Virus record (IMG/VR): IMGVR_UViG_3300027834_000293
Coordinates: 1-30,438 of that record
Length of the DNA stretch: 30,438 nt
From: a virus
Strand: one strand, 5' to 3'
Position 1 is the first letter of the stretch. Each line of letters starts with the position of its first letter. Both the position numbers and the translations under genes were made by a program. This document shows, in pieces, positions 18,412 to 26,055 of the stretch. The notes beneath the pieces are model-generated. The model made no database searches and was not told where the DNA came from. It worked only from the letters and a program-made list of their open reading frames with translations.

Positions 18412-18505
18412 CAAACCAGATTCGTGGCAACCAATCTCTCGGTTCCACGGGCCATTTGGGCTAAAGTGGAGCGAGATTGTACACATATTCTAGATCTACT
18501 GGTCA
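18412..18505 (-). promoter_or_regulatory. Conserved promoter/leader block of the second RHS gene
   Basis: The minus-strand copy of the block at 4231-4325, starting TGACCAGTAGATCTAG and containing the shared core through ACGAA. It ends about 50 bp before the ATG at 18361. Because the same block precedes both RHS genes while the protein N-termini after it differ, it is likely a common regulatory sequence and not coding. The stretch 18506-18693 beyond it shows nothing recognisable. Confidence 0.7.
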
Positions 18506-18693
18506 TAAATCCCTAGAGTTCAGGACAATTGGGTATTTTTTCGCTGGATCAGTCGTTCACGAAATTATAAGAACATCGGCTTTGCAGACTTAGGTTGTTT
18601 ATATAGCGAGCATTAAGCATTTTGTGTATCGCCTGATGATGCTGTATGCACTTCGCAAACCCCTCTTTGAACTGCCTTCATATTCTGTACCAC

Positions 18694-18873
18694 CTAGCTC
18701 TCAACTCGCTCGCCGATCGCCCCCACCACCGACTCAGGCTCTAGATGATCAAGGTACCGTATCGTGGTCAGCAGCGAGGCATGCCCGAGTTGCCGCTTGA
18801 TCACCGCGATGTCGATCCCTTCGGTCCGCAGCTCGGCCGCGTGCGTGTGCCGCCACAATGAATCAAGGCCCCG
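18694..18873 (-). pseudogene. Truncated tyrosine recombinase C-terminus
   Basis: From RHTHAAEL to the stop, 52 residues match the C-terminus of the intact recombinase at 20432-21019 with 45 identities by my hand alignment. The catalytic HxxR arginine, the LGH histidine and the nucleophile in TTIRYLDH are kept, but the first catalytic Arg and Lys and everything upstream are missing, so it cannot be active alone. An ATG at 18873 could express a 59-residue remnant overlapping the end of the gene at 18863. The remnant lies on the far side of the zinc-ribbon membrane gene from the intact copy, indicating duplication followed by decay. Confidence 0.88.
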
Positions 18874-20344
18874 CATCTTGCGAGGTTCTTTCTTGTGCTC
18901 CCTTAGCCGCCTTGACGGCATCGGTATAGAGGATATCGACTTGTCCGTTCCATACTCGCTCTGCCTCGTATACTTCAAGTGCGAGAGCAGGATCACCAAT
19001 AATCCTCACACGCAATGTTCCGTTCTTGATCGCCTCCTGAGCACGCTGTGGATATACCTCGTACTGCTCCATCGTGGTGCCCATCATGCTCGTTCCAAGA
19101 TGGATTGAATCTCCACCTAAGTTCATCCACTGATGCTCTGCTTGGGCAAGAAACTCATCGCCGGCGTACACCTGAACCTTGATTCCAAAGCCAATACCAA
19201 AGAACGCAGGCTTTAGCCACACTGGATTCCGAAAATCAAACTCATCAAGCGAGTTGCTCAACCAAGGTACCACCTCAACGATCATCGCTTCGCGGATCTG
19301 CTCATTGTCCACAAGCTCGATCACATCGGACATCTTCTCCGCGATTGTCCACTCAAGAACAACATGCTGCGTCCGCTCGGGCTCGGGGAGTGGTTTGTCG
19401 TACCAGTCGCTGTTGACCCGATGGTAGCGGAGTTCCATCTCGCACCGGACCGTATCCCCAGCCTGCCCTCGGGCTTTGAGTTGGAAGTTGTTCCCAAAGT
19501 ATTTGATTTTAACATGCTCGGGATCATCCTGATGCCCAGAGATCACCAGCGACGCGCTCTCGATAAGCTCGCCTTTTACGGGCCAGCGTGGATACTCGGC
19601 TCCAGACCAAACCGTCACCACCTCACCTTCAGGCCAAACCGATCGCGTGTGCGCATCCCACGCCGGGAGCACACGCATTATCCGATCAATCGCCTCCATC
19701 AACACTTCGTCGGCGGGAGTTCCGTCAGGATATTGCCAACCAGTCTCAAGGTACGGCCACCCACTCCCCTTCACACGAAAGTGAAAAATCTGACCATTGA
19801 ACCATTGACCCGTCGTCCGCCCCCACCGATTTGAACCCGGCGTGACAAAGATATTCCCCTCTGCTGCTCGGTTGAGAATGTCAACGATCTGCTCATGCGA
19901 AGTCACGCGCCCGTTATATTCACCAAGCCGATACGCTAACTCGGTGTGGGGGTAGTTGGGGTTTAAAGCACCCTTTAAACGATCAGGCTGAGGCATAAAC
20001 GGGAACATCTCGATCAACACCCAACTCGGCGCATGAGCCAGCAACTGTCCCTGTCGATATCCATGGATCAATAACTCTGTCGGGGCAGCCAACGCCAACA
20101 CCAATCCAGCTGCCACCATCTTCTTATGCCGACGCACCCGGGTCATCGACCGCTGGGTCTTTGACACCCGCCCGCACTCTGAGCAGGTGATCGCCAGCTC
20201 ACCGGAGTCAGTCAGGTCATACCAACACTTCTTACATCGCCTGCTAGGCCGACCACGACGACCCGGACGATCCCAGAACAACCCGAGTGCGAGAAATATT
20301 ATGGATAAAACTACAAGCAGCCAGAATAGGATTGTCCAAATCAT
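18863..20344 (-). CDS. Zinc-ribbon membrane protein of unknown function
   Basis: This 493-residue protein has a first membrane helix at residues 2-23, then a Cys4 zinc ribbon (CKKCWYDL with Cys37/Cys40, and CSEC with Cys54/Cys57), then a second helix at about 76-96. The pattern CxxCxYDL...CxECG next to membrane helices is very common in planctomycete membrane proteins. The remaining 390 residues are presumably outside the cytoplasm and show strands such as VVTVWSGAEYPRWPVKGEL but no known enzymatic motif. No good Shine-Dalgarno precedes the ATG; a TATAGT box lies 5 nt upstream, hinting at a leaderless message. The C-terminus (QERTSQDAGP) falls exactly where the recombinase fragment begins, so the last residues may be replaced sequence. 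It sits between two recombinase copies and could be cargo. Confidence 0.85.
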   Translation of the reverse strand: MIWTILFWLLVVLSIIFLALGLFWDRPGRRGRPSRRCKKCWYDLTDSGELAITCSECGRVSKTQRSMTRVRRHKKMVAAGLVLALAAPTELLIHGYRQGQLLAHAPSWVLIEMFPFMPQPDRLKGALNPNYPHTELAYRLGEYNGRVTSHEQIVDILNRAAEGNIFVTPGSNRWGRTTGQWFNGQIFHFRVKGSGWPYLETGWQYPDGTPADEVLMEAIDRIMRVLPAWDAHTRSVWPEGEVVTVWSGAEYPRWPVKGELIESASLVISGHQDDPEHVKIKYFGNNFQLKARGQAGDTVRCEMELRYHRVNSDWYDKPLPEPERTQHVVLEWTIAEKMSDVIELVDNEQIREAMIVEVVPWLSNSLDEFDFRNPVWLKPAFFGIGFGIKVQVYAGDEFLAQAEHQWMNLGGDSIHLGTSMMGTTMEQYEVYPQRAQEAIKNGTLRVRIIGDPALALEVYEAERVWNGQVDILYTDAVKAAKGAQERTSQDAGP

Positions 20345-20349
20345 GCAAG

Positions 20350-20355
20350 ACTATA
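20350..20355 (-). promoter_or_regulatory. Candidate -10 box of a leaderless transcript
   Basis: TATAGT on the minus strand ends 5 nt before the ATG at 20344, so a transcript would begin at or within a base or two of the start codon. There is no ribosome site between. A convincing -35 box is not seen at 17 nt. Confidence 0.35.
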
Positions 20356-20431
20356 CCACACATTGCTTGTATTGGACTACATTTAACCGTGAGCCCATGA
20401 CCTGCCCTCATTGTTTGTACTACTACCAATG

Positions 20432-21019
20432 TTAACGCAGAGCATAACCCTCCATTCGTTCACCGATCGCGAGCACCACCGACTCGGGCTCAAGATGATC
20501 AAGATACCGGATTGTCGTCAGCAATGATGTGTGCCCGAGTTGCCGCTTGATCACCGATATATCAACGCCTTCAGCCCTGAGCTCTGCCGCGTGGGTGTGC
20601 CGCAGGCCGTGGGCGTGCACCCGCTTGTAGATCCCCGCTACTCGTCCGAGCTCAGGAAGCTTCCGTCTCAGGTACCCCTGCGATACAGCACGACCGCTCG
20701 CAGTCATGAAGAGCCGGTCGCCATCTGACTCACCAAGCTCTCTGTGCTCGTTGATCCATGCGCCAAGCACCCTCGCTCCTACCGGGTCGATCCCCACCGT
20801 CCTGGCCCTTCCTCCCTTGCCGTGCAGCACCCGTATCGCTCCTCGCTCAAGATCCATATCGCACGGCCTCAAAGCCAATGCCTCCGAAAGTCTCAGCCCC
20901 GATCGGTACAGCACCATGATCAGCGCGTAGTTTCTCCGATCCGTCCACTTCTGTTTCCCGCACGCATCGAGCAGATCTTTCACCTCACGCCGCGTCAGCA
21001 CCTCGATCGGGTATCGCAT
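20432..21019 (-). CDS. Short tyrosine recombinase (catalytic domain only)
   Basis: This 195-residue DNA strand-exchange enzyme belongs to the phage-integrase/XerC-like family. All six catalytic positions are present: Arg43 in SGLRLSEAL, Lys68 in HGKGG, His137 and Arg140 in HGLRH, His163 in LGH, and nucleophile Tyr172 in TIRYLDH. Typical members have about 300 residues; the N-terminal SAM-like core-binding domain is absent and the protein begins directly at the catalytic fold (LTRREVKDLLDAC). The start is well supported by AAGGAG 6 nt upstream. A long inverted repeat lies just upstream of that ribosome site. A broken paralogous C-terminus is found at 18694. It is probably an active resolvase or transposition enzyme, possibly needing a partner for DNA binding. 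Confidence 0.92.
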   Translation of the reverse strand: MRYPIEVLTRREVKDLLDACGKQKWTDRRNYALIMVLYRSGLRLSEALALRPCDMDLERGAIRVLHGKGGRARTVGIDPVGARVLGAWINEHRELGESDGDRLFMTASGRAVSQGYLRRKLPELGRVAGIYKRVHAHGLRHTHAAELRAEGVDISVIKRQLGHTSLLTTIRYLDHLEPESVVLAIGERMEGYALR

Positions 21020-21030
21020 GGGTCTCCTTT

Positions 21031-21067
21031 CTATGGATACGCTTTGTCTATAAAGCCGTATCCATAG
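21031..21067 (-). other. Long inverted repeat upstream of tyrosine recombinase
   Basis: Perfect 11-bp arms CTATGGATACG (21031-21041) and CGTATCCATAG (21057-21067) continue inward as CTTT/AAAG with one bulged base, leaving a 6-nt loop (GTCTAT). It ends 11 bp before the recombinase ATG and abuts the AAGGAG ribosome site. It could be a recombination site for the enzyme, an operator, or a hairpin controlling translation. There is no T-tract, so it is not an ordinary terminator. Confidence 0.7.
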
Positions 21068-21094
21068 AGTGATACCTCATCACTCCCGCATCAG

Positions 21095-21322
21095 TCAAGG
21101 CAAATCGTCCGGCATTGTCCGCTGCACCCACCCGTCGGGCGGCTTGGCATCACCCAGCACAACCACAATCCCCTCGCGGCTGCACCCGAAGCAGGGCTCG
21201 GGCATCTGCTCGTGCTCCATAATAAACGAGACGGTCTTGCCTCCGCCGCACTTGGGACATCTACCCGGCGATGAAATCCTTCGCTCCATTTGTTTGACGC
21301 GGTGCGAAAACCGGCCGCTCAT
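21095..21322 (-). CDS. Small zinc-ribbon protein
   Basis: A 75-residue protein with two cysteine pairs: CPKCGGG at residues 22-28 and CFGC at 44-47, spaced as in a zinc ribbon. Its ATG overlaps the TGA of the preceding gene in an ATGA arrangement, which fixes the start and indicates translational coupling. A basic N-terminus (HRVKQMERR) precedes the ribbon. Small zinc-finger proteins of this sort are frequent in phage early or packaging modules, but the family is not identified. It may bind nucleic acid or a partner protein. Confidence 0.75.
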   Translation of the reverse strand: MSGRFSHRVKQMERRISSPGRCPKCGGGKTVSFIMEHEQMPEPCFGCSREGIVVVLGDAKPPDGWVQRTMPDDLP

Positions 21323-21735
21323 GGCTCGTCCTTCCGAGTGACCGCCTCAAGCATATCGATCCGCGCCGCAAGGTCATCAAGCTCGATGCTCTCGCGGGCA
21401 AACTTCAGGATGTTGGTCGCCGCCGTGACCCGTGCGGCGGCCGTTGTGCTGGGGTCGTGCATGACCCGCAGCAGGATCGCCACAGCGGCGGCGGATGACC
21501 GCTGCGTCAAAGCGATCGCCTGGCAGAAGGCCTCCCTGCGCGCAAAGCGGTACTCCTGCGAAAAATGCTCAAGCCGCATCCACCGGTGCAGCGTCCGCTC
21601 CCCCACATTCGCCTTGACCGCCGCGGCGGCGACCGACGGCTCAACGAGTAATGCCAGGATCGCCCGCTGCTGCGAGGTTGATATTTTGGTCTTGCAATGG
21701 CGGAGCGTACTCAGTGGGTTATGCGTATCGGTCAT
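21319..21735 (-). CDS. HTH protein resembling phage terminase small subunit
   Basis: This 138-residue protein has an N-terminal helix-turn-helix region (AILALLVEPSVAAAAVKANVGERTLHRWM) followed by a long Ala-rich helical region and a C-terminal coiled segment (LDDLAARIDMLEAV). The layout recalls the small DNA-binding terminase subunit or phBC6A51-type HTH proteins of phages. The ATG at 21735 is chosen because GGAGG lies 5 nt upstream; a TTG 12 nt earlier overlaps that site. It is coupled by ATGA to the zinc-ribbon gene. No large terminase is present in the window, so a role in packaging is uncertain, and replication or regulation remains possible. It diverges from the HARE-HTH gene across about 115 bp. 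Confidence 0.75.
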   Translation of the reverse strand: MTDTHNPLSTLRHCKTKISTSQQRAILALLVEPSVAAAAVKANVGERTLHRWMRLEHFSQEYRFARREAFCQAIALTQRSSAAAVAILLRVMHDPSTTAAARVTAATNILKFARESIELDDLAARIDMLEAVTRKDEP

Positions 21736-21814
21736 GGGGACCTCCAAAGAGTTTTCGATTCCAGGGGGATTGGCCTTGCAATCCAGTGGATGTCATGCCT
21801 TCATGGTGCGTGTT

Positions 21815-21831
21815 GCCCGCACGCCGCGGGC
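21815..21831 (+). other. Hairpin in leader of HARE-HTH gene
   Basis: GCCCGC and GCGGGC form a 6-bp GC stem around ACGCC. It lies 19 bp before the ATG at 21851 and just before the GAAAGGA ribosome site, in the shared region between two divergent genes. It could affect translation or be an operator. Confidence 0.35.
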
Positions 21832-21850
21832 TTTGAAAGGACCATACAAA

Positions 21851-22252
21851 ATGACGAAGAACACGAAGACAGCGGCCTACACGATCGCCACAAATCCCGC
21901 GTCGCGAGCCAAAGCGAGCAAAGCGACAAACCCCCGCAAGCCCGCCAAGAACGCCACACGGGGCAACGACGCGCCCACTGTGCAAGCTGTACCAACTCGG
22001 CACGCCAAAAAAGCCCCAGCCCCCAAACTCAGCGCGATGAAAGCGGCTGTCAAGGTGCTGGCCAAAGCGCCCGAAGAAGGCATGAGTACCAAGGACATGG
22101 TCGAAGCGATGCGTAAAAAGGGCCTGTGGACAAGCCCCGCTGGCAAGACGCCCGAGGCCACCCTCTACGCGGGCATCACCAGAGAGATCGCCAAGAAGGG
22201 CGACGAGTCCAGATTCCGAAAGGTATCCAAAGGGCGCTTCGTGCTTCGTTGA
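21851..22252 (+). CDS. HARE-HTH domain protein
   Basis: This 133-residue protein has an N-terminal Ala/Lys/Thr-rich basic tail (about residues 1-58) like a DNA-binding linker, then a HARE-HTH winged-helix domain at about 60-133: MKAAVKVLAKAPEEGMSTKD, then MVEAMRKKGLWTSPAGKTPE, then LYAGITREIAKKG and a closing FRKVSKGRFVL strand. The domain is known from eukaryotic ASXL proteins, RNA polymerase delta subunits and phage or restriction-linked bacterial proteins, and has been proposed to recognise particular DNA states. The start has GAAAGGA upstream; the frame open further upstream is antisense to the terminase-like gene. It converges on the methyltransferase gene 15 bp away, with a terminator inside that gene's 3' end. 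Confidence 0.88.
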   Translation: MTKNTKTAAYTIATNPASRAKASKATNPRKPAKNATRGNDAPTVQAVPTRHAKKAPAPKLSAMKAAVKVLAKAPEEGMSTKDMVEAMRKKGLWTSPAGKTPEATLYAGITREIAKKGDESRFRKVSKGRFVLR

Positions 22253-22266
22253 GATCCGCTGCATAT

Positions 22267-23622
22267 TCATGACTTCGCCCCCGTTGCTATGGGGGCGTTT
22301 TCAGTGGAAGCTATACGCTCCGCCTTCTTCCCCGTAAACCCCTCCCACCGCTCCACGATCACATCGCAGTACGCCGGGTCGATCTCCATCAGCAGCGACC
22401 TGCGCCCCATCTGCTCGGCGGCCATCAGCGTCGAGCCGCTCCCGCCAAAGAGATCAAGCACACGCTCGCCGCGTTTCGACGAGTACTCCATCGCTCGGCT
22501 CGCAAGCTCCACGGGCTTCTCGGTCAGGTGCACCATGCTCTGCGGGTTCACCTTTTTGATGGGCCACACATCGGGCACATTCATCGGCCCGTAAAACTGG
22601 TGCGCCGCGCCCTCGCGCCACCCGTAAAAACACCACTCGTGATCACCCATAAAGTCCTTGCGGCCCAGCACCGGGTGGAGCTTGTGCCAGATAATCGACT
22701 GGCTGAAGTACATGCCCGAGTCCTTGAAGGCCGACGGGTAGTTGGCGATGTTGGCGTAGCCGCCCCAGCAATAAAAAGCCCTCCCTGGCATCAGCACACT
22801 TGCCAAATTGCCAAACCAAGCCCTCAGCAAGGTTGCAAACGCCTCATCGTCCATGAAGTCGTTGGCCAGCGGGCGGTCCTTGGCACGCATCTTCTTGGTT
22901 GTTGGCGTCGATTTCTCGGGGTGCCGAGACAGATCCCGCTGCTGCATGTGCGTGCTTGCCTTGGTTGCGCTGGTGGGGAATGAGGACAAGCCAGCGGCGA
23001 TCGCGTTGTTGGATCGGGGCTCGACCTTGACGTTGTACGGGGGGTCGGTGTTGACCATATGGACCTGCTTCTCCTCGCATAACCGATCGACATCGGCTTC
23101 GATTGAGCTGTCGCCGCACAGCAGGCGATGGTCACCAAGTATCCAGAGGTCGCCCGGTTGGGTGATTGGATCGTCGGGGGGCTCGGGGATCACATCAGGG
23201 TCCGGCTCGCTACCAAGACCCATGGAAGACAACTCAGCGAGCTGCGCATCATCAAAGCCAAAGGCGGCTAAATCGCTCACGGCGTAACCGAGTTCGTGCA
23301 GGGCCTCGAGTTCCACCTCAAGCAATCCCTTGTCCCACTCGGCCAGCTCGGCGCTCCGGTTGTCGGCCAGCCGGTAGGCACGCGCTTGCTCCGGCGTGAG
23401 GTCGCTGGCGACATGCACAGGCACGGATTCGAGCCCGAGCTGCGTCGCCGCCTTCCAGCGGGTATGCCCGCAGACAATCACCGTATCGCGATCAACCACG
23501 ATCGGTTGCCTGAACCCGAAGTCACTAATGCTCTTGGCCACCGCATCGACGGCCGCGTCGTTTGAGCGGGGGTTCTTCTCGTACGGGGTAATCGCCGACA
23601 GTGCTTTCATTTCAATCTTCAT
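22267..23622 (-). CDS. ParB-domain DNA methyltransferase (beta class)
   Basis: This 451-residue protein starts at an ATG with AAGGAG 8 nt upstream. Residues 1-95 form a ParB/Srx-like domain (NPRSNDAAVDAVAKSI, GFRQPIVV, CGHTRWKAA at 51-59, ARAYRLADN). After a Pro/Asp-rich linker comes the methyltransferase: catalytic motif IV is TDPPYNV with DPPY at 193-196, and the S-adenosylmethionine-binding motif LDLFGGSGST comes near the C-terminus, preceded by TEKPVELASRAMEYSS. Motif IV before motif I is the beta-class order of N6-adenine or N4-cytosine methyltransferases. ParB-fused enzymes of this type are typical of phages and integrated elements. No restriction gene is beside it, so protection or regulation of the element's own DNA is more likely than a classical restriction-modification system. 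The target sequence is unknown. Confidence 0.94.
   Translation of the reverse strand: MKIEMKALSAITPYEKNPRSNDAAVDAVAKSISDFGFRQPIVVDRDTVIVCGHTRWKAATQLGLESVPVHVASDLTPEQARAYRLADNRSAELAEWDKGLLEVELEALHELGYAVSDLAAFGFDDAQLAELSSMGLGSEPDPDVIPEPPDDPITQPGDLWILGDHRLLCGDSSIEADVDRLCEEKQVHMVNTDPPYNVKVEPRSNNAIAAGLSSFPTSATKASTHMQQRDLSRHPEKSTPTTKKMRAKDRPLANDFMDDEAFATLLRAWFGNLASVLMPGRAFYCWGGYANIANYPSAFKDSGMYFSQSIIWHKLHPVLGRKDFMGDHEWCFYGWREGAAHQFYGPMNVPDVWPIKKVNPQSMVHLTEKPVELASRAMEYSSKRGERVLDLFGGSGSTLMAAEQMGRRSLLMEIDPAYCDVIVERWEGFTGKKAERIASTENAPIATGAKS
22276..22301 (+). terminator. Terminator of HARE-HTH gene
   Basis: CGCCCCC (22276-22282) and GGGGGCG (22291-22297) form a 7-bp stem around an 8-nt loop, followed by TTTT on the plus strand. 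It terminates the HARE-HTH transcript from within the last codons of the opposing methyltransferase gene. Confidence 0.75.
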
Positions 23623-23653
23623 CGTCTGTACTCCTTTTCCGCCAGTTCAAAGG

Positions 23654-23845
23654 GTGACGCACTACGCACTGTGACGCACTTCTGCAGTAACTCTCCCCCG
23701 CGCGCCCGCGCGTTAGGGACTTTTCTGCATATCTGTGTCACCTGCGTCACCTTTGTTGTAAACACCCATAGCACAAGGACTTTGGGGGTGACGCACCCAA
23801 CCCAAAGTGCGTCACAGTGCGTCACCTTTTTGGCAAGTGCGTCAC
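23654..23845. repeat. Iteron-like cluster, candidate replication origin
   Basis: Seven copies of an 8-9-bp motif occur in about 190 bp. GTGACGCAC is at 23654-23662, 23671-23679 and 23788-23796; the reverse orientation (GTGCGTCAC or TGCGTCAC) is at 23743-23750, 23807-23815, 23817-23825 and 23837-23845. A partial GTGTCAC lies at 23735-23741. The cluster fills the gap between the primase-helicase and methyltransferase genes; the last copy overlaps the primase stop codon. A GC-rich run (CCCCCGCGCGCCCGCGCG) splits the two groups. Such arrays next to a replication gene are typical of iteron origins or operators. Confidence 0.7.
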
Positions 23846-26055
23846 CCATGATCCGCCCCCTCCCCCTCGCGCAGCTCGATCCCGATCCACATGCGGCACG
23901 ACTTGGTTGACTTGCTGTTGATCCCCCGCTGTGAGATGCGTGTGCTGAATGTGTTTTTGGCCAGCGGCTCTTCGCCCTCGCGACCGCACCACCGCTGGTA
24001 CGCCGTGTACAGCTCGCCCTTAGCGACAAACACCCCATCCGCCTGCTCGCAGCACTCACCAATGAAACGACCGACATGATCGCTCTGCCCCCGGAAGTCT
24101 TGCGTGGCTTTTGCCACAACGCTTGGCGTGCTGAGCCGATCACGCTGCCACAGAAGGCACCCCTCCACCATCCACGCCAGGATCCCGTCCCTCTCGCCCT
24201 TAAGAACATCTAGCAGGTCAAGGTCACGCTCGCTCTCAGGGATCGACACCTCGAACGGGATCAATCTCATTCTCCGCCAGATCCCCGCGTCCGTTCCGCT
24301 GATGGTGGGCTTGTGATTCCCGTAGAGAAACAGCTTGTGCGTGGGATCAAACTCAACCGGGTCCTTGTAGAGGCCCCGCGCCACGATCCGGTCCCCGCCC
24401 GTCAGGTCCTTGATCCGCGCCTCGCCGAAGCGTTGCTGCTCTTCGAGCTCGGAGGTGACCACCAGACGCGCCCCCCGCAGCCTTGCCAGATCCGGCGACG
24501 CCGACCCCGGCGACGACCGGTCTGCCTTCATGATCAGCTCGGCCGGTGCCCGCTGCCCGTAATCGCCGAAGACATGAATCAGTGCCGAGGCCAGCACGCT
24601 CTTGCCATTCTGACCAAGGCCGTGCATAAAGAAAAGACAATGCTCGGTCGTCAGACCGGTCATCATGTACCCCGACACCTGTTGGATGTAGCTGATTAAC
24701 TCAGCGTCGCCGCCGAATATCTGCTCAAGGAACAGTGTCCACCGGGGGCACCCGGCCTTTGGATCGAAAGACGCGGGGGAGATCTTGGTGAGCATGTCAC
24801 TCCGTGCGTGCTTGCCCAGCGTCCCCGTCTTTAGGTTGATCGTGCCGTTCATGCAGTTGAAGAGCATCGGATCGCCGTCGATCTTGCCCAGATCGATCGA
24901 CATCCCCGGCTCTGAGCACGCCATGAACAGGATCTCATCAACTCCCCGCTTGGAGCTTGTCTTCTTGCGGTGACCTCCGTCCTCGATCGAACGGGCGGAG
25001 AGCTTTGCCATCTCCGCAACACGATCCGGGCGTACCGACCAGCGTGTCGTGTCCCACACATACCACTCCTTGAGCGCGAAGCAGTACCGGGCATCCTGAG
25101 CATGCATCGAAACAAACCGCTCGCCGTTTCCGATCCCGTTGAGCGAGTAGTGATTTGCAGATCCATCAACGGTCGCTTGATTGGGGAGTCGCTGCCCGTC
25201 CTGTAACCCAGCTTGGTATCCGCTGTCGAAGGTGGTCTTAGTTTCGAAGGGCTCTAGCCCGCACAGTCGTGATGCCCGCTCGCAGAGTTCCCAAGCCTGC
25301 CCCCGATCAATCCGCTTGTTTCCGAGCTCAAAGGCTACCTTGTTGAGCGCCTCATTGCGGCCAGGCTCGCTGGCCTGACCACGGAGGAACCGGAGCGTTG
25401 TTGAAGTCAGTTGTACCGGCGGTGCCTCGGGCAGCTCATTGATCACGCACGATTCGAATTCTCCGCTGATATACCGATCGCCCCCCAGCTCATTTGGCTC
25501 GCCGGGAAGCCACACCTGCGTCAGCTTCTCCGTCTTGGGAAACACCTCAGGTTCCCCTGATCTATTGAATCCCCACAATTTTAACCACCCCACAAAGTCT
25601 CTGGTCGGCATTGGCTCTTTGAGCTTGAAGAAGCCGTGAAGCCCCTTACCACCCTTCGAAGAGAAATACAACGTTGTAACACCAAAGAACCGTGAGAATG
25701 AATCACGGAGATGGGCGTGACCCCCGTCCCCGGTATGGTCGTCGAGATCGAGACAAAATACCGTAACCAACGAGTCTCGGTGCGGGACCAGACCCAGACG
25801 CGTCGCGCCGTGGATCGCGTAGGGCTTACCGTCCTTGGTTACGGAATCGAAGCATTCACTTTCAAGCGTCCTATCCACGAACGCCTTTGTTGCTCGCAGG
25901 ACATCGTCCTCGCCCTTTACCCAGCCAGGCGAGTCCTTCCCACTCGACTGCTTGTACATCACCGCAGCGTTCTCATGGTCACAGTACGGCTGCAACCACC
26001 TGATCAGTCCATGGCTCGTGATCCCCTTTTCTGATTTTGGAAGACCAGGCAACAT
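23842..26055 (-). CDS. D5-type primase-helicase (SF3)
   Basis: This 737-residue replication protein would prime and unwind DNA for an extrachromosomal or phage-like element. The N-terminal primase half carries FCLDLDD (metal-binding acidic residues 103-106) and SSKGGKGLHGFF at 132-143, as in archaeo-eukaryotic-type primases. A D5_N-like region follows around 370-460 (FNCMNGTINLKTG, SGYMMTG). The superfamily 3 helicase then shows Walker A HGLGQNGKSVLA near 477-488, Walker B LVVTSELEEQQ, and the sensor segment KLFLYGNHKPTISGTDAGIWRRM leading into RLIPFEV. A C-terminal wHTH tail ends the protein. The ATG at 26055 is preferred although the frame is open to 26196, because the upstream part overlaps another gene and reads as noise. 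It overlaps that gene by 77 nt in another frame, and iteron-like repeats follow it. Confidence 0.92.
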   Translation of the reverse strand: MLPGLPKSEKGITSHGLIRWLQPYCDHENAAVMYKQSSGKDSPGWVKGEDDVLRATKAFVDRTLESECFDSVTKDGKPYAIHGATRLGLVPHRDSLVTVFCLDLDDHTGDGGHAHLRDSFSRFFGVTTLYFSSKGGKGLHGFFKLKEPMPTRDFVGWLKLWGFNRSGEPEVFPKTEKLTQVWLPGEPNELGGDRYISGEFESCVINELPEAPPVQLTSTTLRFLRGQASEPGRNEALNKVAFELGNKRIDRGQAWELCERASRLCGLEPFETKTTFDSGYQAGLQDGQRLPNQATVDGSANHYSLNGIGNGERFVSMHAQDARYCFALKEWYVWDTTRWSVRPDRVAEMAKLSARSIEDGGHRKKTSSKRGVDEILFMACSEPGMSIDLGKIDGDPMLFNCMNGTINLKTGTLGKHARSDMLTKISPASFDPKAGCPRWTLFLEQIFGGDAELISYIQQVSGYMMTGLTTEHCLFFMHGLGQNGKSVLASALIHVFGDYGQRAPAELIMKADRSSPGSASPDLARLRGARLVVTSELEEQQRFGEARIKDLTGGDRIVARGLYKDPVEFDPTHKLFLYGNHKPTISGTDAGIWRRMRLIPFEVSIPESERDLDLLDVLKGERDGILAWMVEGCLLWQRDRLSTPSVVAKATQDFRGQSDHVGRFIGECCEQADGVFVAKGELYTAYQRWCGREGEEPLAKNTFSTRISQRGINSKSTKSCRMWIGIELREGEGADHG

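Noticed and set aside
21290-21850. Long N-terminal extension of the HARE-HTH gene
   Set aside because: This part is antisense to the terminase-like gene and the ATG at 21851 has a good ribosome site at the right distance.
22267-23622. Complete restriction-modification system
   Set aside because: A methyltransferase is clear, but no endonuclease or specificity gene is adjacent, and the ParB fusion is typical of solitary element-borne enzymes.
23619-24209. 196-codon frame across the iteron cluster
   Set aside because: It is antisense-like shadow of the primase 3' end and its repeated Val-Thr text comes from the GTGACGCAC motifs.
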